A stretch of DNA of 37,346 nucleotides, taken from contig CAIYES010000445.1 of the NCBI GenBank assembly GCA_903925275.1, forward strand, positions 1-37,346, given 5' to 3'. Source of the DNA: an uncultured Bacteroidales bacterium (GTDB taxonomy: Bacteria; Bacteroidota; Bacteroidia; Bacteroidales; FEN-979). This document shows positions 15,505 through 23,985 of this stretch, piece by piece (position 1 is the stretch's first letter; each line of letters opens with the position of its first letter). The notes beneath the pieces were generated by a model. The model searched no databases, was not told the origin of the DNA, and was given only the letters and a program-made list of their open reading frames with translations. The translations under genes and the position numbers were made by a program.

Positions 15505-16704
15505 TTAATGTCCCGTTAGAACATAGGGTGCCCATATAGTCGGCATGGCAGTTCCTGGGCAATGGATCATCTGTAATTTCACTTCCCGCAGGGCTTCAGA
15601 GTAGCTTTTTCCCGATAGCCACTGGCGGTAGAATGAAACCATAAAGTCGCCGGCCAGGTTGTCATTCACACTCCAGAGTGTTGACACGATATTCTTTGCG
15701 CCTGCCATAAAAAAAACACATGGCAACGAGCTAACAGAGTCACCCGATCTCTGTAATTCAATTCCGGAGGAACAGGCATTTAAAACGAGCAGATCGGCTT
15801 GCAGCTTCAATTTGGTGATTTCATCAATTGATAGAATCCCGTCATCAGACACTTTTTTTTTCCCGGAAGAATCATACCCCCAGAAAAGGAAGCCTTCGCG
15901 TGTGGGATCATTTACATCATGGATATAATGTGTTGCCAGGTGAACAATTTTTCCCCGGCAAGCGACCGATTTAAAGTATTCTTTTTCAGAATATTGTTCA
16001 CTGACGAGCCAGTTGGATAATCCCTTTTGATGAAATAATGAACCTATTTCAGCAATTTCAATTTTTGAACCGGGCAGAGCACTCAGCCCCGGGTAATTTG
16101 AAAATACGGGTGAAAAGCCCATAAATGCAAATTGGTAGTCATCAGGTGAATCAGCATGTTCATTCTGTTTCAATTCTGCCAGTTTGGACCAGAATTCAGG
16201 AGAGCAATGGTAAACAACTTCATAATCATTTATCAGATAATGGATATTGCAAATATTATAAGGTGGTGAGGAGTTATCGTTCAAAACGAAAGCCTCAAAA
16301 GGGAGTCCCGCTAATCTAACATCCGGAATAATTATTAATCGCCTTTTTCCCATTAAAAAATCCTCAACTGGTTTAATTAAAAAAAGATAGAGTACCTGTC
16401 CGAGAATCGAAAATTCGTTTGGATCAGCCGATTTAAGTTTTTTCTGAAACGATTTCAAGGATACCCAGAACAAGGAATTCAGCGATTGGCTGGCAAATAA
16501 GGTTGAATCAACTGCAATTGCGTTTACCACAACGGATGAATCGGTGAGAAAATACTCCAGCATCACCTCATCCTGTTTCAGATTTTGCTGAACATTTTCA
16601 GAACCTTCCGGCAAATGGCCAGGTTGGGCTTGTGCAACTCCCTGGAGTACAAAGATTAATATTCCAGGCAACAAAAATGCTTTCCAAGAAATCAAAGGCC
16701 CCAT
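15505..16704 (-). CDS. Secreted CHAT-domain (caspase-like) protein
   Basis: 399 residues with an N-terminal signal peptide or anchor (ISWKAFLLPGILIFVLQGVAQAQ). Residues ~120-399 form a CHAT domain. The candidate catalytic dyad is His259 in HLATHYIHD and Cys311 in LVLNACSSG, a spacing of about 50 residues as in caspase-fold peptidases. Later motifs include FFMAGAKNIVSTLWSVND, YSEALREVKLQMI and the terminal WAPYVLTG. Unlike most CHAT proteins it has no long TPR array, only ~100 residues before the domain. It is the last gene of a tight operon behind an ECF sigma factor and a membrane anti-sigma-like protein (19-base gap), so a regulatory protease role is inferred. Its substrate is unknown. Confidence 0.85.
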   Translation of the reverse strand: MGPLISWKAFLLPGILIFVLQGVAQAQPGHLPEGSENVQQNLKQDEVMLEYFLTDSSVVVNAIAVDSTLFASQSLNSLFWVSLKSFQKKLKSADPNEFSILGQVLYLFLIKPVEDFLMGKRRLIIIPDVRLAGLPFEAFVLNDNSSPPYNICNIHYLINDYEVVYHCSPEFWSKLAELKQNEHADSPDDYQFAFMGFSPVFSNYPGLSALPGSKIEIAEIGSLFHQKGLSNWLVSEQYSEKEYFKSVACRGKIVHLATHYIHDVNDPTREGFLFWGYDSSGKKKVSDDGILSIDEITKLKLQADLLVLNACSSGIELQRSGDSVSSLPCVFFMAGAKNIVSTLWSVNDNLAGDFMVSFYRQWLSGKSYSEALREVKLQMIHCPGTAMPTIWAPYVLTGH

Positions 16705-16723
16705 AATTTCCGTATAAGAAATA

Positions 16724-17509
16724 CTAATATAAGGTTAACTTCCCCATCATAACTAATTCATCCTCATCCATAATTTTCCAATAATACAATCCCTGCGATA
16801 GCATTTTCGTTTGAAGAAGATATTCACTTGCATGAAGAGATGGCGCTTCAAAAATCAGATTTCCAAGGTTATTCATTATAACAATTGAGACCGGATGCTG
16901 GTTGTTTTGTGAAATCCATGAAAATCGGACAGGGATTCCTGCCTGAATTTGAATTTTGGCAGCAGGTGTAATCAACCTGATCTGAGTTGAGCGGGTTACC
17001 GAACCTACCAGTAGTTCAAACTCTGCCAAAGGTTTATATTTTTCGGCCAGAAGTGTTGTCCCGGATATTTCACGAGGATTAACAGAGGTGTTTTCCTTTG
17101 TAGGTTGAGTTGATTTCAGATCATTACGTGAGAAAATGTCGTGTGTCTGTTTTTTTACAGGAATTATGTGTTGTTGTCGCGCATAGGCCGGTAAGGACAC
17201 TGGCCTTTTTTCGACCAGAAAGAGTATTGCTCCCAGAACGATTAGAGAAATTACAGTTGCCGCTATTACGAGGTAGCTCATCATACCGCTGTTTTGATTA
17301 TGTTTTTTGGTCACAGATTGAACTTTCTGCATGAGTTCCAGAACATCTTCATCACTGAGGAGGCGATTCAGGCGGGCATCGATATAGACTTCAGCGCGGA
17401 GCATTGGATTGTTAAGCATCTGTTGCTGAAAATAACTCTTTTCAAATTCGTCAAGTTCATCATCATTATAGCGATCAATCCAATCGCTGGTGATTTCGAA
17501 ATCTTTCAT
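16724..17509 (-). CDS. Single-pass membrane anti-sigma-like protein
   Basis: 261 residues from an ATG ending at 17509, whose last two bases overlap the sigma factor stop (ATGA overlap). That overlap decides the start over an upstream codon at 17530. Residues ~1-70 are acidic and helical (WIDRYNDDELDEFE), resembling the cytoplasmic N-termini of Bacteroidota anti-sigma factors but without a zinc HxxxCxxC motif. A transmembrane segment (~77-100, MSYLVIAATVISLIVLGAILFLVE) is followed by a linker and a C-terminal beta-sandwich-like domain (~160-261). It should face the cytoplasm with its N-terminus and the periplasm with its C-terminus. Function is inferred mainly from coupling to the sigma gene. 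Confidence 0.65.
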   Translation of the reverse strand: MKDFEITSDWIDRYNDDELDEFEKSYFQQQMLNNPMLRAEVYIDARLNRLLSDEDVLELMQKVQSVTKKHNQNSGMMSYLVIAATVISLIVLGAILFLVEKRPVSLPAYARQQHIIPVKKQTHDIFSRNDLKSTQPTKENTSVNPREISGTTLLAEKYKPLAEFELLVGSVTRSTQIRLITPAAKIQIQAGIPVRFSWISQNNQHPVSIVIMNNLGNLIFEAPSLHASEYLLQTKMLSQGLYYWKIMDEDELVMMGKLTLY

Positions 17510-18090
17510 GTGAAAAAAAATTGGTAACATTCGGGATCATTCAATATCTTTTTTCTTAATAAATTCTTACACAAGTATTTACGTGATTTTACAGAACTTA
17601 TATCCTTGTAGTTCATAAGCCTGGCGATATCTTTGTATGGGATTTTCAGACAATAGAGTCTTATCAACCGCTGGCAATCAGTAGGTAATGATAGCAGATT
17701 TTTAAAAAACAACCTTTGCTGATCCAGACTTTTCTCTCCTGGTTCCATTTCGTCAATTACATAACTTTCCTCCGTGTCGTTGACTTCGTACTCGGCCTGA
17801 TAAAGCAATCTGAATTTTCGCTCAAGCCGCTGTAGCCAAAGGTTTTTACAAATCGACATAAAATAGGTCTTCAGGCTGCATTCCAGTTTAAATGGTTGAA
17901 CCAAACTGCGTGTGTACAAGATAATGAGCGTATCCTGAAAAAGATCCTCCACATCTTGCTGGTTTCCCGAGTTCTTGCTAACCCAATGCCGTACAATCGG
18001 ACCAAATTCTTCATACAGGTAAGCGATATAGCTGCTTTTCTTTTGCCGCAGCCCTTCAATAATCTTATCATCGGAATAGCGAAGTGTCAT
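17506..18090 (-). CDS. ECF-type RNA polymerase sigma factor
   Basis: 194 residues with sigma-2 and sigma-4 regions. Region 2 contains DVEDLFQDTLIILY and SLKTYFMSICKNLWLQRLER. Region 4 ends with LPTDCQRLIRLYCLKIPYKDIARLMNY and a DNA-recognition helix around ISSVKSRKYLCKNLLRKKI. It lacks a region 3, as expected for ECF factors. It is the first gene of the sigma/anti-sigma-like/CHAT operon, and its stop overlaps the next ATG, so translation is probably coupled. Such operons usually autoregulate, but no second, ECF-specific promoter could be recognised. Confidence 0.88.
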   Translation of the reverse strand: MTLRYSDDKIIEGLRQKKSSYIAYLYEEFGPIVRHWVSKNSGNQQDVEDLFQDTLIILYTRSLVQPFKLECSLKTYFMSICKNLWLQRLERKFRLLYQAEYEVNDTEESYVIDEMEPGEKSLDQQRLFFKNLLSLPTDCQRLIRLYCLKIPYKDIARLMNYKDISSVKSRKYLCKNLLRKKILNDPECYQFFFT

Positions 18091-18185
18091 ACATGTAATT
18101 CTATTGCTTAATCCGGCAGAATAATAAAAGTAAGGCTTATGTTAATAACTTTTTAATAACCATAAATAGCATGTCAAAAAACGGC

Positions 18186-18193
18186 CAAAATTA
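18186..18193 (-). promoter_or_regulatory. -7 element candidate for the sigma/CHAT operon
   Basis: Minus-strand TAATTTTG matches TAnnTTTG, about 95 bases before the sigma factor ATG. GTTTC lies some 20 bases further upstream in place of a TTTG -33 box, so the match is partial. Confidence 0.3.
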
Positions 18194-18384
18194 CCCCACA
18201 CTAAATCCTTCACCGAAACATTAATGGACTCTACCACTCTTCTCCCGGTGAGTAAGGGAGTTATGCGGACAGGCAAAATTGAAGATATTTTCAGATTTAT
18301 ACCGGTAAAGCGATGGCACTTAGCAATATTTACAGTAAATTTATGCATTATTTCAAAAAAGCCACTCACAACCACCATATTTTA

Positions 18385-19092
18385 ATGGATAACAGGATCA
18401 AGGGCATAACGATTACACAGTTTGACTATGTCATCAGGAATATTAACGATGAAGAGTTGGATATTCAGGGTCATCCGCACCATTACAGTGAATTTGACCT
18501 CAACGGCAATTTGTTAAAGGAGATCAGGTACAACCGATATGGTGAATTCGAAGAGATGTTTGATTATGGCTACGATCAATCAGGAAATGTAATCAGGGAG
18601 TCCTATTATCCTGAAGAAAATGAACTAGCTGAAGAGAAAATTTTTACGCGCAATGATTCGGGACAGATAGTTCTTGCCTTGAAAAATTATCAGGATGGGT
18701 CGATCGATACAACTACTTTTCTGTATGATGATTCGAACCATTTGATTGAAAAGAAAACCACAACGGATGAGGACGAAGTTGAACAGATCGAAAAGTTCGA
18801 ATGGGATAATGGTATCCTTATCAACCATGAGATTTTAAATGGTGAAGGCGAACTAATTTCCGAGCAGGAGGAACACCCCGCCCGGCCAAATCAAACACGG
18901 ATCACGCATAATGAACTGAATCAGGTAGTAAGTGAAGAAGAGTTGGATGATAACGGGGAAGTGTTCATGACTGTAAACCGTACCTACGATGAGCAAGGTC
19001 GCGCTGATGAAGTTGAGGTGTTCATCGATGGCAGGGGGCAAGCCATCAGCCGACATTATTTTCTTAAATACGACTATACTTTTTTTGAATAA
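18385..19092 (+). CDS. Acidic YD-like repeat protein of unknown function
   Basis: About 235 residues from the ATG at 18385; an in-frame ATG at 18313 would add 24 residues (MALSNIYSKF...). There is no signal peptide or membrane segment, so it is probably cytoplasmic. It consists of repeated short beta units with the pattern FDLNGNLLKEIRY, YDQSGNVIRESYY, RNDSGQIVLALKN, YDDSNHLIEKKTT, LDDNGEVFMTVNR and YDEQGRADEVEVF, resembling the YD/RHS-type beta-hairpin repeat of wound or shell-forming proteins. It is very acidic (DEDEVEQIEKFE). It has no RHS core boundary motif or toxin tip. I do not recognise a function. The next gene begins 46 bases after its stop. Confidence 0.6.
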   Translation: MDNRIKGITITQFDYVIRNINDEELDIQGHPHHYSEFDLNGNLLKEIRYNRYGEFEEMFDYGYDQSGNVIRESYYPEENELAEEKIFTRNDSGQIVLALKNYQDGSIDTTTFLYDDSNHLIEKKTTTDEDEVEQIEKFEWDNGILINHEILNGEGELISEQEEHPARPNQTRITHNELNQVVSEEELDDNGEVFMTVNRTYDEQGRADEVEVFIDGRGQAISRHYFLKYDYTFFE

Positions 19093-19097
19093 TTTTG
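19090..19097 (+). promoter_or_regulatory. -7 element for the lipoprotein gene at 19139
   Basis: TAATTTTG, an exact TAnnTTTG match, overlaps the stop codon of the preceding gene and lies 41 bases before the lipoprotein ATG. No -33 TTG at normal spacing. Confidence 0.4.
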
Positions 19098-19138
19098 CTT
19101 TTTCTGCCAGTATACAAACAATTAATATTTCGAACAAT

Positions 19139-20125
19139 ATGAAAAGGTATCTGCTTTTAGTGGCTTGCGTTGTTATGATGATCCCATTTTCAGGATGTAA
19201 AAAGAAGCAGAGCTTCGATCCGACAACCAAAAGTCAAGACGAATTTATCGGAACCTGGAGAGGTACCATCTCAACGTTTAAGAACAACAGATTGATGAAA
19301 GAGAGCAGTGAAGTAGTGATTTATCGCGTGTCGGAAGAATATCTGTCGGGTATTATCTTTATGAATAGCACCCTCGTTTTTAGCGAATTTCAGTTCCTGA
19401 ATGGCACATTGTATTTCAGGGTTCCATGCAATGATCCTTCCAATCCCAATTGCCAAACCTGGAACCTGGGTGGTTATGCAGTATTTTCGGAGACAGGTAA
19501 AATTGACTTCCGCATTTCAGGCAATGAATGCGGGCCATTCGGCAGTGAATTTGTTGACTGGAATGGTATGCTGGCTCAAATACAGGTTGACCCTGATTCA
19601 ATAATGTATTACAATTTTGCTAAAGCCGGGAACTCATGGGACTATAAAATTACCCTGAAAAATGGAGATACATGCCAGGTTCAGAAACAGATAAACGAGA
19701 GTCCTTCTGACTATTTCTTTCAGGGTGTTTCAACTCAAAACTGTGGATGGAGTGGAACAAATATGAGCCTAAAATGGAGTGTTGCCCCATCGAATTTCAC
19801 AATTGGAAATGACTCAACCCTCTGCCAGAATTCATTTACTTTTCCGATCAATGCCAAACAAGGCGTGGTTTACACATACATCATCCATAATGATACGACA
19901 ACCATTACCATGGTAGATTCAAACCTGGTGGTAACTACACCGGCTGGAAATTTTAACTGTGCACGGTTCAGATATACTGAACCTGTTATGGCAGGAGCTA
20001 TCAAGATTACGAAAACAGCCTGGTTGTGGCTGAATAACCGGTACGGGGTTATCAAACAAGAGGTAGACAATCCTGTTGACTCTCTTGATATTAAAACCCA
20101 GGTGCTTTCTTCGAAAAATTTTTAA
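19139..20125 (+). CDS. Predicted lipoprotein of unknown function
   Basis: 328 residues from the ATG at 19139. The start gives a textbook lipoprotein signal (MKRYLLLVACVVMMIPFSGC, Cys20); the longer open frame overlapping the previous gene is rejected. The mature protein is rich in beta strands and aromatic residues, with Cys pairs such as CNDPSNPNC and CQNSFTFP. The first half (EFIGTWRGTISTFKNNRL) resembles a lipocalin-like barrel opening. The second half (YNFAKAGNSWDYKITLKNGD ... FNCARFRYTE) resembles a DUF3108-like or envelope carbohydrate-associated fold. No catalytic motif is recognised. Its stop codon overlaps that of hutU head-on: the two TAA codons share bases 20123-20124. Confidence 0.75.
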   Translation: MKRYLLLVACVVMMIPFSGCKKKQSFDPTTKSQDEFIGTWRGTISTFKNNRLMKESSEVVIYRVSEEYLSGIIFMNSTLVFSEFQFLNGTLYFRVPCNDPSNPNCQTWNLGGYAVFSETGKIDFRISGNECGPFGSEFVDWNGMLAQIQVDPDSIMYYNFAKAGNSWDYKITLKNGDTCQVQKQINESPSDYFFQGVSTQNCGWSGTNMSLKWSVAPSNFTIGNDSTLCQNSFTFPINAKQGVVYTYIIHNDTTTITMVDSNLVVTTPAGNFNCARFRYTEPVMAGAIKITKTAWLWLNNRYGVIKQEVDNPVDSLDIKTQVLSSKNF

Positions 20126-22128
20126 ACGTTAAACAGATTGCTTAATACCGAATCTTCAACAAGGTTGGGTAGGGTAACTTCCAGTTTTGATTCCGTCTGC
20201 ATTGCGCGTTTAATAGTCACAATGGCTTCGTCGTTCCTTGCCCATGCACGGCGGGCAATGCCATTGTTCACATCCCAATGAAGCATGAGGTGCAGGTGCC
20301 TGTCAGCATCGGCAGTGCCATCGAGCAACATGCCAAAGCCTCCATTGATCACTTCTCCCCACCCCACTCCCCCACCATTGTGGATGGAAACCCATGTGGC
20401 TCCACGGAAGCTGTCACCAATCACATTCTGAATAGCCATATCGGCTGTAAAACCTGATCCATCGTATATGTTTGATGTTTCCCGGTACGGGGAATCAGTA
20501 CCTGACACGTCGTGGTGATCGCGTCCCAGAACGATAGGAGCAGAAATAAGTCCCTTGCTGATGGCTTCGTTGAATGCAGCAGCAATCTTTGTACGCCCTT
20601 CACAATCGGCATAAAGGATGCGTGCCTGGGACCCTACAACCAGTTTGTTTTTTCCTGCTTCCCTTATCCAATGAATGTTGTCGCGCATCTGCATTTCGAT
20701 CTCCCTGGGTGATGTTGCAGCAATCTGCTCCAAAACAGAAACAGCAATCTGGTCTGAGACCATCAGATCTTCAGGTTTCCCGGAGGTACAAACCCATCGA
20801 AAAGGGCCGAAACCATAATCGAAAAAAAGAGGTCCCATTATATCCTGCACATACGACGGGTAGATAAAAGTTCCATCGGAATTCATCACCTCGGCACCGG
20901 CACGTGATGCTTCCAGCAGAAAAGCATTGCCGTAATCCCAGAAATACATGCCATTGGCGGTCATTTTGTTGATTGCAATCACTTGACGACAAAGTGATTC
21001 CTGCACTGCAACCTTGAATTTTTCAGGATCTTTTACCATCATTACCCTGGATTCGTTAAACGTGAGCCCTGCCGGGTAATACCCACCTGACCAGGGATTA
21101 TGCAATGAGGTTTGGTCAGATCCCAGTTCGATCTGCAGTTTATTTTCTGCAAAATACTCCCACAAATCGACAATGTTCCCCTGGTATGCCAGCGAAACTG
21201 CTTCCCTGTTGCAAACGGCCTGCATCATGCGGCGTACCAGTTCGTCGAGATGGGTAAACACTTCATCGACCCAGCCCTGTTCATGGCGTTTTTTTACTAC
21301 ACTTGGGTTAATCTCGGCAACCACACCAATAGCGCCTGCAATAACAGCCGCTTTTGCCTGGGCACCCGACATCCCCCCCAAACCAGAGGTCACAAATACC
21401 GTTCCTCCAATGCTGTCGGCCGAAACTTTGCGTGCTGCATTAAGAATTGTGATGGTTGTACCATGAACAATACCCTGGGGACCAATGTACATGTAGGAGC
21501 CGGCTGTCATCTGGCCATATTGTGTAACGCCCAGTGCATTGAACCGTTCCCAGTCGTCGGGTTTGGAATAGTTGGGGATCATCATGCCGTTGGTAACCAC
21601 TACACGGGGGGCATCAGGATGAGAAGGAAACAGGCCTAGCGGATGTCCCGAATACATCACCAGGGTTTGTTCGTTTGTCATCGTTGCAAGGTATTTCATG
21701 GTAAGCAGATATTGCGCCCAATTCTGAAATACGGCTCCATTTCCCCCATAGGTGATCAGTTCATGGGGATGTTGCGCCACAATAGGGTCGAGATTATTCT
21801 GAATCATCAGCATCACGGCTGCCGCCTGAAGCGACCTGTAAGGGTATTCATTGATATTCCTGGCATGCATCGAATACGAAGGCCGGAAACGATGCATATA
21901 AATACGACCGAACTTTGTCAGCTCTTCAGCAAATTCGGCAGACAGAACAACATGGTGCGTTGGATCAAAATACCGCAGTGCATTTTTCAACGCAAGTTTT
22001 TTCTCTTCCCTTGACAGGATATCTTTGCGTACAGGCGCATGGTTTGCTGCAGGATCGTAGGGCACCGGATCAGGCAGCTCCAATGGAATGCCTTGCAGAA
22101 TGTCAGATTTAAAATCGGTCATGACCAT
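20122..22128 (-). CDS. hutU: Urocanate hydratase (urocanase)
   Basis: 668 residues, matching the long urocanase form (bacterial Pseudomonas/Bacillus-type enzymes are ~555). It converts urocanate to 4-imidazolone-5-propionate, step two of histidine degradation, using tightly bound NAD. Conserved segments are YGGNGAVFQNWAQY, GMMIPNYSKPDDWE, GQMTAGSYMYIGPQGIVHGT, FVTSGLGGMSGAQAKAA (nucleotide-binding glycine-rich loop), ADCEGRTKIAAAFN and NGGGVGWGEVINGGFGM. The ATG ends at 22128; a second ATG two codons later is equally possible. None of hutH, hutI, hutG or ftcD is in the window, so the pathway must be split or its other genes lie elsewhere. Confidence 0.95.
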   Translation of the reverse strand: MVMTDFKSDILQGIPLELPDPVPYDPAANHAPVRKDILSREEKKLALKNALRYFDPTHHVVLSAEFAEELTKFGRIYMHRFRPSYSMHARNINEYPYRSLQAAAVMLMIQNNLDPIVAQHPHELITYGGNGAVFQNWAQYLLTMKYLATMTNEQTLVMYSGHPLGLFPSHPDAPRVVVTNGMMIPNYSKPDDWERFNALGVTQYGQMTAGSYMYIGPQGIVHGTTITILNAARKVSADSIGGTVFVTSGLGGMSGAQAKAAVIAGAIGVVAEINPSVVKKRHEQGWVDEVFTHLDELVRRMMQAVCNREAVSLAYQGNIVDLWEYFAENKLQIELGSDQTSLHNPWSGGYYPAGLTFNESRVMMVKDPEKFKVAVQESLCRQVIAINKMTANGMYFWDYGNAFLLEASRAGAEVMNSDGTFIYPSYVQDIMGPLFFDYGFGPFRWVCTSGKPEDLMVSDQIAVSVLEQIAATSPREIEMQMRDNIHWIREAGKNKLVVGSQARILYADCEGRTKIAAAFNEAISKGLISAPIVLGRDHHDVSGTDSPYRETSNIYDGSGFTADMAIQNVIGDSFRGATWVSIHNGGGVGWGEVINGGFGMLLDGTADADRHLHLMLHWDVNNGIARRAWARNDEAIVTIKRAMQTESKLEVTLPNLVEDSVLSNLFNV

Positions 22129-22171
22129 GAGATTAGGGTGTTTTTATCAAAATAAAGTTATCAAATTTCGC

Positions 22172-22777
22172 TTAAATTATCTCCTGCGAGTTTCGCAATA
22201 TCTGAAAAAGAAATTCCCGTGCCCTGAAAAGCTGTGCTTTTACTGTTCCCAGCGGAAGATTGAGTTCGGTGGCAATTTCATCATACGACCACTGCTTAAA
22301 ATATTGCAATTCTATCAGTTGCCGATAATGAGGTTTCAACTTCTCCACCACTTCGTGCATCAATTGAATTTTCTGTTTCTCAATGATCTTTTCTTCGGGA
22401 TCGAGGGTCCCTGAAGGGATGTTGGCAGGTAAATCGGTAGATTCGCCATCATCGTCAAAATTATCGGCGAACTGAATCCGTTTGTTTTTACGTAAAAAAT
22501 CGATGCAGTTGTTAGCGGCAATTTTAAACAGCCAGGTACTGAACGCAAAATCAGGGGTGTACTGGTTCAGGTTTTTAAATGCTTTACCAAAGGCCTCAAT
22601 GGTGAGGTCATCAGCATCCGTAGCATTGCTGGTCATCTTCAGCATCATGAAATAGAGCGAATCGCGGTATTTGTTGAGTAATTCGGCATAAGCATGCTGA
22701 TCCCCGTGGTGCAGCGCCAATTGTACCAGAATTAAATCACGTTTGGCTTTCTCAGTCAGATGTTCAGCTATTTCCAT
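22172..22777 (-). CDS. RNA polymerase ECF sigma factor (RpoE-like)
   Basis: 201 residues. Region 2 reads YFMMLKMTSNATDADDLTIEAFGKAF with FSTWLFKIAANNCIDFLRK. Region 4 has YRQLIELQYFKQWSYDEIATELNLP followed by the recognition helix GTVKAQLFRAREFLFQIL. This is a standard Bacteroidota ECF factor and, unlike the one at 17506, has a canonical GTVKxxLxRA helix. No anti-sigma gene follows; the downstream neighbour is hutU. Its start lies inside the last codons of the glycosyltransferase gene (10-base overlap), implying one transcript. Confidence 0.9.
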   Translation of the reverse strand: MEIAEHLTEKAKRDLILVQLALHHGDQHAYAELLNKYRDSLYFMMLKMTSNATDADDLTIEAFGKAFKNLNQYTPDFAFSTWLFKIAANNCIDFLRKNKRIQFADNFDDDGESTDLPANIPSGTLDPEEKIIEKQKIQLMHEVVEKLKPHYRQLIELQYFKQWSYDEIATELNLPLGTVKAQLFRAREFLFQILRNSQEII

Positions 22778-23901
22778 CGGGTTGGTTTATGGAAAAAGTT
22801 GGAGACCATCGTACCTGTATTGATCAATAAAAGTAGAATTTCGTAAAATGGCAGAAATAAGACTAAATCTCTTTCATTCAACTGCTTCATACAACGGGCA
22901 AAGACAAAATATTGGGAAACAAGCCTCAGCAGAAAAAAACCAAGAACCGGAATAACAGACCAGTTCAGGGATAAAAGCAGAATGAACAAAATATAAAATG
23001 AAATTAAGCTGAATGCATACAAGCCCAACAGCAGTTTATGTTTGAATTTATAGAGGTTACTGGTCGAAAGATGCCGTTTTTTCTGGGTGATCCATTGCCC
23101 CAGGGTTTGTTTTGGATCAGAGAAGGTAAAGCTGTCAGGATGGGTCATTATTGCGGTATTCGACCGGTTTCCCACCCTGTTAATAAAAAGGTCGTCATCA
23201 CCTGAACGGATGTGATAATGGGATATAAAACCTTTGTTTTTGTAGAACAACTGTTTCAGGTAAGAAAGGTTGCGGCCAACGCCCATGTAAGGCAAACCGG
23301 CCAAAGCATACGAAAGGTACTGGATGGCAATATGGACAGTATCAAAACGAATCAACTTGTTGATTAAACCCTTGCTGCGATAATAGGGTCCATATCCGAG
23401 CACCAACTCGGTTTTTGGCGTGAAGGCAGATTGCATGTGCCGGATCCAATCTTTCGAGGCGGGCTTGCAATCGGCGTCGGTGAGGAGTACCAGGTTGTAC
23501 TTTGCCGATTTTATGCCAATGGAAAGCGGAAATTTTTTTCCCGAAAAAAAATTGAGATCCTGCTGGATGTCAATGGTTTTCAGATGTGGATACTTTTTTT
23601 CATAATTTGCGAGCAGGTATCGGGTATCGTCGTCGGATGAGTGGTTCACCACCAACACCTCGTATTCGGGATAATCCTGTTCCAGGATCATCGGAAGATT
23701 ATCTTTGAGATGATGGCATTCATTGCGGGCACAGATGACAACTGAAACACCCTGAGGCTGTTCCGCAACTTCATGTTTCTTGTATCTGGCAAGTCTCCAG
23801 AAAAAAATCCAGTAAAAAAACAGTTGCAGTAAAAAGGCCAGGGAAAATATCCCCAGCAGAATAAGTGGTAACAATTGTGTATTGACCAGAAGATCAATCA
23901 T
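22768..23901 (-). CDS. Membrane-anchored family 2 glycosyltransferase
   Basis: 377 residues. An N-terminal transmembrane helix (~10-36) precedes a GT-A domain with VSVVICARNE, DYPEYEVLVVNHSSDDD, the metal-binding TDADC (DxD-type) and SGDDDLFINR with a QKKRH motif in place of QxxRW. Three hydrophobic helices follow (~290-365). This layout is typical of processive or lipid-linked GT2 enzymes that build surface polysaccharide from nucleotide sugars at the inner membrane. The exact acceptor cannot be told. The gene overlaps the downstream sigma factor by ten bases and is divergent from tgt. Confidence 0.88.
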   Translation of the reverse strand: MIDLLVNTQLLPLILLGIFSLAFLLQLFFYWIFFWRLARYKKHEVAEQPQGVSVVICARNECHHLKDNLPMILEQDYPEYEVLVVNHSSDDDTRYLLANYEKKYPHLKTIDIQQDLNFFSGKKFPLSIGIKSAKYNLVLLTDADCKPASKDWIRHMQSAFTPKTELVLGYGPYYRSKGLINKLIRFDTVHIAIQYLSYALAGLPYMGVGRNLSYLKQLFYKNKGFISHYHIRSGDDDLFINRVGNRSNTAIMTHPDSFTFSDPKQTLGQWITQKKRHLSTSNLYKFKHKLLLGLYAFSLISFYILFILLLSLNWSVIPVLGFFLLRLVSQYFVFARCMKQLNERDLVLFLPFYEILLLLINTGTMVSNFFHKPTRWK

Positions 23902-23927
23902 TTAAAAATAGTTAGATTTTTAACGGG

Positions 23928-23935
23928 CAAAGTTA
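23928..23935 (-). promoter_or_regulatory. -7 element for the glycosyltransferase-sigma operon
   Basis: On the minus strand TAACTTTG matches TAnnTTTG, 26 bases before the ATG at 23901. A TTTG (23954-23951) lies upstream but only 15 bases away, closer than normal. Confidence 0.45.
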
Positions 23936-23985
23936 TTCATAAAGCCTATACAAAATTCATGAATGTGTAAAAATTGACAGGATGG

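Noticed and set aside
15505-18090. CRISPR type III-E (Craspase) remnant
   Set aside because: A sigma factor next to a CHAT protein recalls TPR-CHAT/RpoE, but there is no Cas7-11, Csx30, Csx31, Cas1 or repeat array, and this CHAT protein has a signal sequence and no TPRs.
18989-19138. N-terminal extension of the lipoprotein at 19139 into the previous gene
   Set aside because: It overlaps the YD-like gene in another frame and would bury the lipobox signal peptide 50 residues inside.
20512-22112. Several plus-strand open frames antisense to hutU (longest 175 codons)
   Set aside because: They are shadows of the highly conserved urocanase frame, without recognisable domains or initiation context.
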